Shown: in pieces, positions 31,764-40,767 of the stretch | How positions within the stretch are numbered: position 1 is the stretch's first letter | How the letters are laid out: each line of letters starts with the position of its first letter | Made by a program: the position numbers and the translations under genes | The notes under the pieces: model-generated | The model's database searches: none | What the model saw: the letters and a program-made list of their open reading frames with translations, nothing else | Told to the model about the DNA's origin: nothing | Source of the DNA: Cystobacter fuscus | Lineage (GTDB): Bacteria; Myxococcota; Myxococcia; Myxococcales; Myxococcaceae | Assembly: GCF_002305875.1 (NCBI RefSeq) | Contig: NZ_CP022098.1 | Coordinates: forward strand, 11,842,001 to 11,906,000 | DNA: 64,000 nt | Direction of reading: 5' to 3'

Positions 31764-33338
31764 TCAGCCCACTCGTGCTCGGGCCCCTTCGGACGCTCCC
31801 TCGATGGGCGGGACGTACGGCCAGTCAGCCAGCGGTCCCCTGCCCGCCTCCCGTGAGAGGTAGTCCGCGGCGATATTGGCGCTCTCCATGATGGTGAGCA
31901 AGCCACTCCCCGGGTGCGTGCCCCCCCCCACCCAGTAGAGGGACTCCACGTTGGGGCTCTTCACATGGGGGCGCAGCGGCCCGAGCTGCATCCAGGTGTG
32001 GGACAGGTTGAACACCGCGCCCCGGAAGACATTGAAGTCATCCCGCCACGTCTCCGCGGTGAAGTAGCGCTCGGCGCGGATGTGCTCGCGCACCCCCTTC
32101 ATGCCCACCTTTTCCAACATCGTGGGCAGGCGCTCGCGCAGCGTGCGCTCGGTGGCGGCCCAGTCCACGGGGCGCGAGGTGTTGGGCGTGGGCACCAGCA
32201 CGTAGAGCGTGGAGTGGCCCGCGGGCGCCCCGCTCTTGTCCGTCACGCACGGGTTGCACACGTAGAAGGGAGGGTCGTCCACGTCCACCTGGCGGTCCTC
32301 CAGCGCGTCCGCGTCGGTGCGCCGCGCGCTCTCGGAGAGGTAGATGAGGTGGTGGGGCAGCTCGTCGTAGACGCGGTCCAGGCCGTAGTAGGCCATGAAG
32401 GTGCTGCACGAGTACTTCGCCTTCTGCAGCGCGGCGTCCGTCAGCCGGGTGCCCGCGCGAGACTCGGAGGGCACGAGCTGCTGGGCCGCGTAGGGCAGGT
32501 CCGCGTTGACCACCACCGCGTCCGCCTCCAGCCGCTCGCCGCCCTGAAGCCGCACGCCCGCCGCGCGGCCGTACTCCACCAGCACCTGCTCCACCGGCGT
32601 GCCCAGGCGGAAGGTGGCGCCCAGGTCCTCGGCGCACTTCATCATCCCGCGCGCCAGGGCGCGGAAGCCCCCCTCCACGTGCCACACGCCAAAGGCCAGC
32701 TCCAGATAGGGGATGACGCCGAACACCGAGGAGCAGTTGGTGGGGTGCAGCCCCAGGTACTTGGAGGGGTAGGCCAGCGCGTAGGTGATGCGATCGTCGT
32801 GGAAGAAGCCGTCCAGGTGCTTGTAGAGCGTCTGCCAGGGTTTGAAGCGCAGCGTGGGGAACAGGCGCCAGGGCGCGTAGTAGCCGAGGCTGTCGGCCGC
32901 GGTGGCCATGAACTTCTCGTAGGCGAGCGGGTACTTCTCGCGCCCCTCCTCCAGCCAGCGACGCAGCGCGGGCGCCTTGTCGGGGCCGAACTTGGAGACC
33001 TCACGCTCCATGCGCGCCGCGTCGCGCGTGGTGTCCAGGTGGGTGCCGTCCCAGAAGTGCACCCGGGTGTTGGTGTCCAGCGGCACCAGCTTCACGTAGT
33101 CGGAGATGCGCTTGCCCGCGCGCGTGAAGATGCTCTCGAGCACCCCGGGGAGCTGGAGGATGGAGGGCCCCGTGTCCAGCGCGTACTCGCCCGCATCCCC
33201 GAGGGTGAGCCCCTTCATCCGGCCTCCGGGCACCGCGTCCTTCTCCACCACGGTGACCTTCAAGCCCAGGCCCGCGAGGTTGATTGCCGCCGACAAACCC
33301 CCGGGCCCCGCTCCCACGACGATGACGTGACGAACCAT
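31764..33338 (-). CDS. Phytoene desaturase-like FAD oxidoreductase (CrtI family)
   Basis: The 524-residue protein opens with a dinucleotide-binding motif, VIVVGAGPGGLSAAINLAGL, and an acidic end at VVEKDAVPGGRM, as in CrtI. It ends with the family's C-terminal FAD signature, YWVGGGTHPGSGLLTIMESA. The enzyme class desaturates or isomerises carotenoid precursors at the membrane. In myxobacteria carotenogenesis is light-induced, but no other crt genes lie in this window. The function could also be a retinol-saturase-like reaction. The start at 33338 places the Rossmann motif at residue 4. Confidence 0.85.
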   Translation of the reverse strand: MVRHVIVVGAGPGGLSAAINLAGLGLKVTVVEKDAVPGGRMKGLTLGDAGEYALDTGPSILQLPGVLESIFTRAGKRISDYVKLVPLDTNTRVHFWDGTHLDTTRDAARMEREVSKFGPDKAPALRRWLEEGREKYPLAYEKFMATAADSLGYYAPWRLFPTLRFKPWQTLYKHLDGFFHDDRITYALAYPSKYLGLHPTNCSSVFGVIPYLELAFGVWHVEGGFRALARGMMKCAEDLGATFRLGTPVEQVLVEYGRAAGVRLQGGERLEADAVVVNADLPYAAQQLVPSESRAGTRLTDAALQKAKYSCSTFMAYYGLDRVYDELPHHLIYLSESARRTDADALEDRQVDVDDPPFYVCNPCVTDKSGAPAGHSTLYVLVPTPNTSRPVDWAATERTLRERLPTMLEKVGMKGVREHIRAERYFTAETWRDDFNVFRGAVFNLSHTWMQLGPLRPHVKSPNVESLYWVGGGTHPGSGLLTIMESANIAADYLSREAGRGPLADWPYVPPIEGASEGARARVG

Positions 33339-33684
33339 GTCCCACACGATGCCTGGAACCCAGCAGAGATCCAGCCCTCCTGACGGGCGAGCTCCATCGC
33401 TGCCCTCCACCTGACACCCAGGGTACGGATTCCGGCGCTCCGAACGTTGTCCCGCACGAATGAAAAAGGCCGTCGCGGGTGTCATTCTCCAGGCTCTCAG
33501 GGCCCTCCGGATGGGCGGTGGCTCTCTCGCCATCCCCCAGCCGGTATTGGCGCGGCCGGGGCCCTGGAGCACCGCTCCCCCGGTGCTTCCCGCACGGAGA
33601 GTGATAACGCATGGAGCGGGCCCGGGGGCCGGCGCCGAGCGGCCCTCGCGCCAGGAAGACCCGGGGCAGGAGGCAGGCTCGCGC
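33339..33684. other. Intergenic region between CrtI-like gene and sensor kinase
   Basis: This is 346 bases between divergent genes. The kinase frame is open back to an ATG at 33460 (MKKAVAGVILQ), but those 75 codons are low-complexity and lack a ribosome-binding site, so I treat them as noncoding. No hairpin, repeat or promoter motif stood out. Confidence 0.45.
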
Positions 33685-34977
33685 ATGGAACGGCTGCTCA
33701 CCGTGCTCTCCCAGGGATACCTGGCGATGAACAGCCTCACCGAAGCCCTCGGCGCCTGGCTCGTCCACCCGCCCCGGCCGCGAGCGCGGGCCCGCTCGGA
33801 GCCGGAGCACTCGCCCCCCCGAGAAGAGTCCCCCCCGTCCCGCGTCGGAGGAGAGTGGGCATCGGTGCTGGAGCTGCTCGTGGAGCAGAGTGGTGATGCC
33901 ATCATCATGGCGGACGCGCAGGGGGTGCTGCGCATCTTCAACGCGGAGGCCAGGCGTCTGCATGGCGTCTCGCACCTGGCGGTGGCCGAGCGGGACTGGA
34001 CCACCTTCGGCCTGCTCACCCTGGACGGCCGCCCCCTGCCCCTGGAGGGCATGCCGCTCTACCGCGCCCTCCGGGGCGAGCACGTGAGGAACGCGCGCTG
34101 GCGGGTGCGCCGCCCGGACGGCACCCTGCGCATCCTCAACGGCACCGCCATTCCCCTGTACCACCCGGATGGCTCGTCCGCGGGCGCCGTGCTCATCGCG
34201 CGCGATGAGACCGAGCGCCTGGAGATGGAGCACCGCTGCGCCGAGTCGCTCGAGCGGCTGCGCCGGACGGCCGAGTTCCGCGAGCGCTTCCTCGGCATCG
34301 TCGGGCACGATCTGCGCAACCCCCTGGGCGCCATCGACCTGTCGGCTCGCGTGCTCGACCGCTCCGACCACCTGGACGAGAACGAGCACCGCATGGTGGG
34401 GCGCATCCGCGCCAGCACCGAGCGCATGGCGCGGATGATCGGCGAGCTGCTCGACTTCACCCGCAGCCGGCTGGGCGGCGGCATGCCCGTGCATCCCCAG
34501 GTGGGCGACCTCACCGCCATCTGCCGCGAGGCGCTGGACGAGGTGCGCATGTCCCTGCCCGGAGCGCGCGTGTGCCTGCGCGTGCTCGGGCACGGCACGG
34601 GCGAGTGGGACGCGGGACGGCTGAACCAGGTCATCTCCAACCTGGTGAGCAACGCCGTCCACTACAGCCCCCAGGGCAGGCCCGTGCGCGTCACCCTGCG
34701 GGGAGAGAGCGTGGAGGACGTGGTGCTCACCGTCCACAACCTCGGGCCCCCCATCCCCCCGGAGCTGCTGCCCGTGCTCTTCGACCCCTTCCGCCGCGGC
34801 CCCGGCACCGGTCCCTCCAACCGGGATGGGCTCGGGCTCGGGCTCTACATCGTGCGGCAGATCGTGCTCGCCCACGGGGGCCAGCTCGACGTGAGCTCCA
34901 GCGCGGGCAAGGGAACGACCTTCACCGTCCGGCTGCCCCGCATCCAGCCCCACCTGCCCCCACCCCCCTTGGGTTGA
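33685..34977 (+). CDS. Cytoplasmic PAS-domain sensor histidine kinase
   Basis: The protein has 430 residues from the ATG at 33685, with AGGAGG 11 bases upstream. A Pro/Arg-rich linker precedes a PAS domain (about 60-180, LLVEQSGDAIIMADAQGVLR). The HisKA box has His208 in FLGIVGHDLRNPLGAIDLS. The HATPase_c domain shows the N box NLVSNAVHYSPQ and the G2 box GLGLGLYIVRQI. No membrane segment is present, so it senses a cytoplasmic signal. No receiver gene is adjacent. An antiporter gene follows by 60 bases on the same strand. The family autophosphorylates and passes phosphate to a response regulator. Confidence 0.88.
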   Translation: MERLLTVLSQGYLAMNSLTEALGAWLVHPPRPRARARSEPEHSPPREESPPSRVGGEWASVLELLVEQSGDAIIMADAQGVLRIFNAEARRLHGVSHLAVAERDWTTFGLLTLDGRPLPLEGMPLYRALRGEHVRNARWRVRRPDGTLRILNGTAIPLYHPDGSSAGAVLIARDETERLEMEHRCAESLERLRRTAEFRERFLGIVGHDLRNPLGAIDLSARVLDRSDHLDENEHRMVGRIRASTERMARMIGELLDFTRSRLGGGMPVHPQVGDLTAICREALDEVRMSLPGARVCLRVLGHGTGEWDAGRLNQVISNLVSNAVHYSPQGRPVRVTLRGESVEDVVLTVHNLGPPIPPELLPVLFDPFRRGPGTGPSNRDGLGLGLYIVRQIVLAHGGQLDVSSSAGKGTTFTVRLPRIQPHLPPPPLG

Positions 34978-35037
34978 CGCGTCCGGCCAGTGGCTGGTAA
35001 GTGCTCACTTAACACCTAACCCGCCAGGAGGATCCGA

Positions 35038-37239
35038 GTGCACGCCTTTTCCCTCAGCGCGGTCAGTCTGCTCATCGCCCAGTTCATCGTCATCATCGGC
35101 CTGTCACGGCTGCTGGGACGGGGAGTGCGGGGACTGGGCCAACCGCTGGTGATCGCCGAAGTGCTGGCCGGCATCCTCCTGGGCCCCTCGCTGCTCGGAT
35201 GGCTGTGGCCCTCGGCCATGGAGACGCTGTTTCCGGCGAGCTCGATGCCGGTGCTCAAGATGCTCAGCCAGGTCGGGCTCATCCTCTTCATGTTCCTCAT
35301 CGGACTGGAGTTGGATCCACGACTGCTCAAGGGGCGGGGCCACGCCTCGGTGGTCATCAGCCACACGAGCATCGTCGTCCCCTTCGCGCTGGGCGCGGGG
35401 GCGGCGCTGTGGTTCTACCCGCGACTGAGCGACCCGTCGGTGCCCTTCAGCTCGTTCGTGCTCTTCATGGGCGTGGCGATGAGCATCACGGCGTTTCCGG
35501 TGCTCGCGCGCATCCTCACCGAGCGGCGGCTGATGCAATCGAAGGTGGGCGCGCTGGCCATCACCTGCGCGGCGGTGGACGACGTGACGGCGTGGTGCCT
35601 GCTCGCCTTCGTCGTCTCCATCGTGCGGGCCACCAACCTGGCCGAGGCGGCGATCACCACCCTCGTCGCGCTGGGCTACATCGCCTTCATGATGGGCGCG
35701 GTGCGGCCCTTCCTCGCCCGGCTGGGCGCGCGCGTGGCCAGCCGCGAGGGGCTCAACCAGAACGTGATGGCGCTCACGTTGATCATGCTGCTCGCCTCGA
35801 GCTTCGCCACGGAGCTCATCGGCATCCACGCGCTCTTCGGCGCCTTCCTCTTCGGCGCCATCATCCCCAAGGAGGGCGGCCTCGCCGAGGCGCTCGCGGA
35901 GAAGCTGGAGGACGTGGCGGTGGTGCTGCTGCTGCCGCTCTTCTTCGCCTTCAGCGGCCTGCGCACGCAGATCGGCCTGCTCAACAGCACCGACCACTGG
36001 CTCATGTGCGGCCTCATCATCCTCCTGGCGTGCCTGGGCAAGTTCGGCGGCAGCGCGGTGGCGGCCCGGCTGACGGGCTCGAGCTGGCGCGAGGCGGGTG
36101 CCATCGGCATCCTGATGAACACGCGCGGGCTGATGGAGCTCATCGTGCTCAACCTCGGCCTGGACCTGGGCGTCATCTCGCCCACGCTCTTCACGATGAT
36201 GGTGGTGATGGCCCTGGTGACCACGTTCCTCACCACGCCGCTGTTGCGCGTCATCTACCCGCCGGAGCAGCTCGCCCTGGAGCGCGCCGTCACGCCTCCG
36301 CCGCTGACGCTGCCCACCGTGCAGCCCTTCACCCTGCTCATGTGCGTGTCGCATGGTCAGGCGGGCGCGGGCATGGTGACGCTCGGGCGGGCACTCACCG
36401 GAGGCACCGAGACGCCCAGCTCGCTCTATGCCCTGCACCTCATTCCCCCCACCGAGCGCGCCTCCTTCCACCTGAAGCACACGCCGGCGCTCCAGGTGGA
36501 GCAGCGCGCGGGAGAGGACGGCCCCATGGCGGCGCTGCTCACGCGCGCGCAGCGCACGGGCCTGGAGGTGCGTCCGCTGTCCTTCGTGTCCGCCGAGCCC
36601 GGGCTCGACATCTGCCGCACCGCCGAGGCCAAGCGGGCGGACCTCATCGTGCTCGGCTGGCACAAGCCGCTCTTCGGCCAGACGGTGCTCGGCGGCACCG
36701 TGCACGAGGTGATGAGCGAGGCGGCCGCGGACGTGGCCGTGCTGGTGGACCGGGGCCTGGAGAACGTGCGCCGGGTGTTGGTGCCCTACAGCGGCAGCCG
36801 GCATGACCGGGCCGCGCTGGGACTGGCGCGGCGGCTGCTCAAGGGAGTGGGCGCGGAGGTGACCATCCTCCACGTGACGTCGCCCACGCCGCAGCCGGGC
36901 CGCACGCCGGCGCGGCTGCTCGTCGACGAGCTCTTCCCCGGGGCCTCCAGCCAGGTGCACCTCAAGGTGGTGGCGCACGCCTCGCCCGAGGACGCGGTGC
37001 TCGCCGAGGCCGCCCAGGGTGGCTACGACTTGATGGTGGTGGGCGTGGGCGCGGAGTGGGGCCTGGAGGGCCACCTCTTCGGTCTGCAGCGCGAGCGGCT
37101 CGTGCGTGACTCCAACCTGTCGATGCTCGTCGTGCGTCAGCCGAAGCCCGCCGAGAAGCCCGCCGCCGAGACCACCCCCCTGGCCGGCACCAATGCCCCG
37201 CCGGCCGAGCCCCTGCGGGCTGGCGGCGGTGCCTCCTGA
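35038..37239 (+). CDS. CPA2-type cation/proton antiporter with two C-terminal USP domains
   Basis: The protein has 733 residues and a GTG start after CAGGAGGATCCGA. Residues about 1-410 contain 12-13 hydrophobic helices with the Kef/NhaS-type signatures (ILLGPSLLGWLWPS, the ALFGAFLFGAIIP crossover). The rest is cytoplasmic, with two universal-stress-protein folds, the second ending RRVLVPYSGSRHDRAALGLA and DLMVVGVGAEWG. Such fusions regulate Na+/K+ versus H+ exchange by nucleotide binding. It is followed 35 bases later by an HTH-EIIA fusion gene, probably in the same operon. Confidence 0.9.
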   Translation: MHAFSLSAVSLLIAQFIVIIGLSRLLGRGVRGLGQPLVIAEVLAGILLGPSLLGWLWPSAMETLFPASSMPVLKMLSQVGLILFMFLIGLELDPRLLKGRGHASVVISHTSIVVPFALGAGAALWFYPRLSDPSVPFSSFVLFMGVAMSITAFPVLARILTERRLMQSKVGALAITCAAVDDVTAWCLLAFVVSIVRATNLAEAAITTLVALGYIAFMMGAVRPFLARLGARVASREGLNQNVMALTLIMLLASSFATELIGIHALFGAFLFGAIIPKEGGLAEALAEKLEDVAVVLLLPLFFAFSGLRTQIGLLNSTDHWLMCGLIILLACLGKFGGSAVAARLTGSSWREAGAIGILMNTRGLMELIVLNLGLDLGVISPTLFTMMVVMALVTTFLTTPLLRVIYPPEQLALERAVTPPPLTLPTVQPFTLLMCVSHGQAGAGMVTLGRALTGGTETPSSLYALHLIPPTERASFHLKHTPALQVEQRAGEDGPMAALLTRAQRTGLEVRPLSFVSAEPGLDICRTAEAKRADLIVLGWHKPLFGQTVLGGTVHEVMSEAAADVAVLVDRGLENVRRVLVPYSGSRHDRAALGLARRLLKGVGAEVTILHVTSPTPQPGRTPARLLVDELFPGASSQVHLKVVAHASPEDAVLAEAAQGGYDLMVVGVGAEWGLEGHLFGLQRERLVRDSNLSMLVVRQPKPAEKPAAETTPLAGTNAPPAEPLRAGGGAS

Positions 37240-37274
37240 CCCCCAGCACCCGAAAACGGAGCCCCCCCGACACC

Positions 37275-38093
37275 ATGCACCCAGGAGCCACCCTCCGTTT
37301 GTTGCGAGTGGACGCGGGCCTGAGCCTGCGGGACCTGGCGCGCCGCATCGGCGTGTCCAGCGCCTACCTGAGCCGCGTGGAGAACGGCGTGGACGCGGTG
37401 CCCACGCCCGAGCGGCTCGCCGCCATCGCCCGTGAGCTGAACGTCCCCCCCACGCTGCTCATGGACGTGGCGCACCGGCAGAGCCCCTTCGTGGCCAACT
37501 ACCTGGAGGAGGTGCCCGGCGCCACCGCGCTCCTGATGGACATCTCCCGCCGGCGCCTCACCTCCGAGCAACTGCTGCGCGTCCGGGCCTTCCTGGACGC
37601 GGAGTTTCCCGCCCCCACGCCCTGGCCGGACGCGCCCACGCCGGGGCTGGGCCCGGTGCTCACCCCCGGCCGCATGGTGCTGCGCCTGACGTGCTCCGCG
37701 CTGGAGGACGCGCTGGACGTGGCGGCGGGGCGGCTCGCCGCGGACCTGCCCGGGGTGAGCGCGTCCCAACTGGTGGCGGAGCTGCGGCGGCGCGAGGCCG
37801 AGTCCTCCAACGCCGTGGGCAACGGGGTGGCGGTGCCCCATGCCTTCGTGGAGAACACCCCACCGCTCGCCGCCCTGGTGAGCCTGGCCCAGCCCCTGCC
37901 CGACGAGACCCCGGACGGCATCCCCCTGCGGCTGCTCGTGGTGCTCGTGGACGGGGAGCCGCGCACGCACCGGCTCATGCGGCTCGCCCACGTGGCGAGG
38001 CTGGCGAGCCATGGCCTGGCCGGGCGGCTCTCCGACGCGGAGCAGCCCTCCCAGGTGCAGACACGGCTGGCGGAGCTGGAATCCCTGCGCTGA
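37275..38093 (+). CDS. XRE-type HTH regulator fused to a PTS EIIA (PtsN-like) domain
   Basis: This 272-residue protein has a Cro/CI HTH at residues 5-60 (LRLLRVDAGLSLRDLARRIG, SSAYLSRVENG). A linker leads to an EIIA type-2 domain at about 130-270, whose phosphorylation motif GNGVAVPHA places His189 as acceptor. EIIA-Ntr proteins control K+ homeostasis through direct contacts with transporters and sensor kinases. A DNA-binding version directly downstream of a cation antiporter with a 35-base gap suggests feedback from PTS phosphorylation to transporter expression. The fold assignments are firm; the regulatory role is inference. Confidence 0.83.
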   Translation: MHPGATLRLLRVDAGLSLRDLARRIGVSSAYLSRVENGVDAVPTPERLAAIARELNVPPTLLMDVAHRQSPFVANYLEEVPGATALLMDISRRRLTSEQLLRVRAFLDAEFPAPTPWPDAPTPGLGPVLTPGRMVLRLTCSALEDALDVAAGRLAADLPGVSASQLVAELRRREAESSNAVGNGVAVPHAFVENTPPLAALVSLAQPLPDETPDGIPLRLLVVLVDGEPRTHRLMRLAHVARLASHGLAGRLSDAEQPSQVQTRLAELESLR

Positions 38094-38105
38094 AAGCCAG
38101 CGCCC

Positions 38106-38570
38106 CTACGACCGCGACAGGCCCCGCGCCCGCTGCGCCCCCCCCGCCTCGTCCTCTGACCTCGAGGCCTCGGCGGACGCGGAATGCACGGGGCCCTCCT
38201 CCTCCCGCCGCGGCTCGCAGTACGTCCTCACGACGGTGTAGAGCCGGTCGAGGTTGAAGGGCTTGCGCAGCACCGCCTGCACCTCGGGAAGGCGGATGTG
38301 CTCGTCCACGGAGAGCAGGACGATGGGCACCGAGCGCAGCGTCGGCTCCTGGCGGATGAACCGGATGAGCCGCGCGCGCTCCATCTCCGGCAGCGTCTCG
38401 TCCAACAGCACGAGCCCCGGCCGCCCCATCCGCTCCAGGGCCTCGAGCGCGCCCTTCGAGCCCAGCACCGCGGCCACCCGATACCCGTCGAACTCCAAGG
38501 CCGCCTGAATGGCCTCGAGCACGTCGAGCTGGGCTTCGACCACGAGCACGGATGCGCAGGGAGGAAGCAT
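38106..38570 (-). CDS. Single-domain response regulator with charged tail
   Basis: This 154-residue protein is a CheY-like receiver. The phospho-acceptor is Asp57 in LVLLDETLP. The switch Ser is in IVLLSVDEH and the conserved Lys is in VLRKPFNLDRL. The metal-binding acidic pair is reduced to Glu12-Ala13, where Asp/Glu-Asp is usual, so Mg binding may be weakened. A 35-residue Glu/Arg/Ser tail follows, with no output domain. It converges with the HTH-EIIA gene (12-base gap) and is divergent from the chemosensory operon that starts 228 bases away, which may supply its kinase. Confidence 0.85.
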   Translation of the reverse strand: MLPPCASVLVVEAQLDVLEAIQAALEFDGYRVAAVLGSKGALEALERMGRPGLVLLDETLPEMERARLIRFIRQEPTLRSVPIVLLSVDEHIRLPEVQAVLRKPFNLDRLYTVVRTYCEPRREEEGPVHSASAEASRSEDEAGGAQRARGLSRS

Positions 38571-38798
38571 GGGGACCGCTCACTTTCAGCGGAAAACGCG
38601 GGAAGGTAGGACAGTACGGCAAGCGTGCAACAGCACGTGTCGAAAAGCCAACGTTTCGAGCCCCGCGATGGCGGCTCTGGAGACATTACCCAGCATCAAC
38701 CACTGAACGCCCACATGCCATCTTCGTGCCTGCGCCCGCTTCCCCCCGAGCCATCGAGGTAGGCACTCCGGCGCCGGACTGCATAGGATGAACCGCCG

Positions 38799-39275
38799 AT
38801 GGCGCCGCCCCCCGCTCGCGAAATCCTACTCTTCATACTGGAGTCGCAGCGCTACGCCCTGCCGCTGGAGGACGTGCGCGAGCTGGTCCGGGCCGTCCGC
38901 CTCACCCCCCTGCCCCGGGCGCCCTCCGTCGTGGAAGGCCTGTTCAACCTGCGCGGAGAACTCATCCCCGTGCTGGACATGCGCCGCCGCTTCCGATTGC
39001 CCGCCCGCCGACTCCTCCCCTCCGACCACTTCATCATCACCCAGGCGGGGCGCCGCGTCATGGCGCTGCGCGTCGATCGCGCCGAGGGCATTCAACCGCT
39101 CGAGCCGCACGCCCTGGACACGACGCCCCGGGAGCTGCCCGGCGTGGGCTACGTGGCCGGGGTGGTGAAGCTGCCCGACGGGCTCGTGCTCCTGCATGAC
39201 CTGCGCACCTTCCTGTCGGAGGCGGAGGCGCTCGAGCTGGAGGACGCGCTCACGCACGAGGGTAGCGCGCGGTGA
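38799..39275 (+). CDS. cheW: CheW adaptor, first gene of the chemosensory operon
   Basis: This 158-residue single CheW domain (ILLFILESQRYALPLEDVRE at the start, GLFNLRGELIPVLDMRRRF in the middle, LPDGLVLLHDLRTFL near the end) couples CheA to the receptor. Residues and length fit the adaptor rather than a CheV fusion. AGGATGA precedes the ATG. Its TGA overlaps the GTG start of cheR in a GTGA tetramer. The operon encodes two CheW proteins, perhaps docking different receptors or placed on both faces of the array. Confidence 0.9.
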   Translation: MAPPPAREILLFILESQRYALPLEDVRELVRAVRLTPLPRAPSVVEGLFNLRGELIPVLDMRRRFRLPARRLLPSDHFIITQAGRRVMALRVDRAEGIQPLEPHALDTTPRELPGVGYVAGVVKLPDGLVLLHDLRTFLSEAEALELEDALTHEGSAR

Positions 39276-40273
39276 GCGACTCCACGCCCCCCTGGCGGCA
39301 TTGGGGCTACACCGCGGTGCTCGAGTTCGTCGCCGCGCGCGCCGGCCTGCTCGCGCCCAGCTGCCTCGCGGCCGCCATGGAGGGCATCGACCGGGCCATG
39401 GCCCGCGCGGGACTCGCCGAGGACTTCACCGCCTACCTGCCCCTGCTGGAGACGGACCGCGCCGCCCTGGATGATCTCCTCGTCGAGCTGACCGTGGGGG
39501 AGACGTACTTCTTCCGCAACCCCGAGCACTTCGACTTCCTGCGCCAGGAGGTGCTGCCGGACCTGCGCCAGCACCGGGGCGAGGGGCACGTGGTGCGAGG
39601 GTGGAGCGCGGGCTGTTCCTCGGGCGAGGAGCCCTACTCGCTGGCGGTGCTCCTGATGAAGGAGGGCCACGGGCGCATGGAGGTGCTGGGCACGGACGTG
39701 TCGCGCGCGGCGCTCGCGCGCTGCGAGGAGGCGAGCTACGGCGAGTGGTCCCTGCGCGGCCCGTGGACCGAGCACATGCGGCCCTACCTGCGCCCGGACG
39801 GCAAGCGCTACCGGCTCTCCCCCGAGGTGCGCTCCCACGTGCGCTTCGACTACCTCAACCTCGCCGAGGACTCCTGGCCCTCCACCCCCCTGGGCGTGTG
39901 GGGCATGGACATCATCTTCTGCCGCAACGTCCTCATCTACTTCAACCGCCCCACCATCGAGGGCGTGGCCCGGCGGCTCCACGCCACGCTCGCCGACGGC
40001 GGCTTCCTCATCACCGGCCCCTCGGATCCCCCGCTCAACGGGCTCGCCCCCTTCGAGACGATCGTCACCGAGTGGGGCATCGTCTACCACCGCCCGGACG
40101 CGACCCGGCCCACCCGGCTGCGCTCCTTCCGCCACACCCCGCTCCAGGTGGTGCCGCCCTCGTCCGAGCTCCCTCACGCCCCACCTCCCACCGCGCCCCT
40201 CCCCCACTCCCCGCGCCGGCCCTCGCGCCGCCCTCCCTTCCCGCGCCGCCCCCGCCCGCGACGTCCGTGGTGA
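39272..40273 (+). CDS. cheR: CheR chemoreceptor methyltransferase with Pro/Arg-rich C-terminal extension
   Basis: This 333-residue protein uses SAM to methylate receptor glutamates. The N-terminal helical domain is followed by the SAM fold: GETYFFRNPEHF, RGWSAGCSSGEEPYSLA (SAM loop), VLGTDVSRAAL, and DIIFCRNVLIYF. After about residue 285 the frame encodes a low-complexity Pro/Arg run ending PRRPRPRRPW. A neighbouring frame encodes a cleaner Pro/Ala linker leading directly into the TPR gene. Either the two are distinct genes coupled by GTGA, or a one-base slip in the C-rich tract has split an FrzF-like CheR-TPR protein. Confidence 0.88.
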   Translation: MSDSTPPWRHWGYTAVLEFVAARAGLLAPSCLAAAMEGIDRAMARAGLAEDFTAYLPLLETDRAALDDLLVELTVGETYFFRNPEHFDFLRQEVLPDLRQHRGEGHVVRGWSAGCSSGEEPYSLAVLLMKEGHGRMEVLGTDVSRAALARCEEASYGEWSLRGPWTEHMRPYLRPDGKRYRLSPEVRSHVRFDYLNLAEDSWPSTPLGVWGMDIIFCRNVLIYFNRPTIEGVARRLHATLADGGFLITGPSDPPLNGLAPFETIVTEWGIVYHRPDATRPTRLRSFRHTPLQVVPPSSELPHAPPPTAPLPHSPRRPSRRPPFPRRPRPRRPW

Positions 40274-40767
40274 GCGGCCTGGACGAGGCCCGACAGGCGC
40301 TGGCCCGGGGGGACTGGCGCGAGGCGGCGCGACTGGCCGCGGCGGTGCCGGGCGACGAGGAGGCCGCGGGGGTGGCGATCCGCGCCCTGGCCAACTTCGA
40401 CGCGCCGGCCGCCCTGCGCGCCTGTGCCGAGGCGAGCGAGCGCCACCCGCTGGCCGTGGAGCCGCGCTACCTCGAGTCCCTGGTGCTGCTGGGTCAGGGA
40501 AGGCTGCGCGAGTCCGAGCGCGCCGCGCGCCAGGCGCTCTACCTGGAGCCGGGTCTCGCGGTGGCGCACCTCATGTTGGGCCACATCCTGCGGCGCCAGG
40601 GCGAGCTGGAGGGAGCACGACGTGCCTTCTCCACCGCCGCCGGCCTGTGCGCGGCACTGCCTCCCGAGCAGCCCGTGCCCCTGGCCGATGGCGAGCGCGC
40701 CGAGCGGCTCATGCGCGTGGCACGCGAGGAACTCCAGCGGCTGGATGACTCCCAGGAGAAGGGCTGA
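40270..40767 (+). CDS. TPR-repeat protein coupled to cheR
   Basis: This 165-residue reading from a GTG overlaps the cheR stop as GTGA. It contains at least three helix-turn-helix TPR units (LDEARQALARGDWREAARLA, YLESLVLLGQGRLRESERAA, AHLMLGHILRRQGELEGARR). In Myxococcus xanthus FrzF the CheR domain carries TPRs at its C-terminus that tune methylation. Here the module is a separate frame, possibly split by a frameshift. The TGA touches the ATG of the second cheW (TGATG). It is likely to bind CheR or receptor tails. Confidence 0.78.
   Translation: MSGLDEARQALARGDWREAARLAAAVPGDEEAAGVAIRALANFDAPAALRACAEASERHPLAVEPRYLESLVLLGQGRLRESERAARQALYLEPGLAVAHLMLGHILRRQGELEGARRAFSTAAGLCAALPPEQPVPLADGERAERLMRVAREELQRLDDSQEKG

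Noticed and set aside
33460-33684. N-terminal extension of the PAS kinase from the ATG at 33460
   Set aside because: There is no ribosome-binding site and the sequence is low-complexity. The ATG at 33685 has AGGAGG and leads into the domain region.
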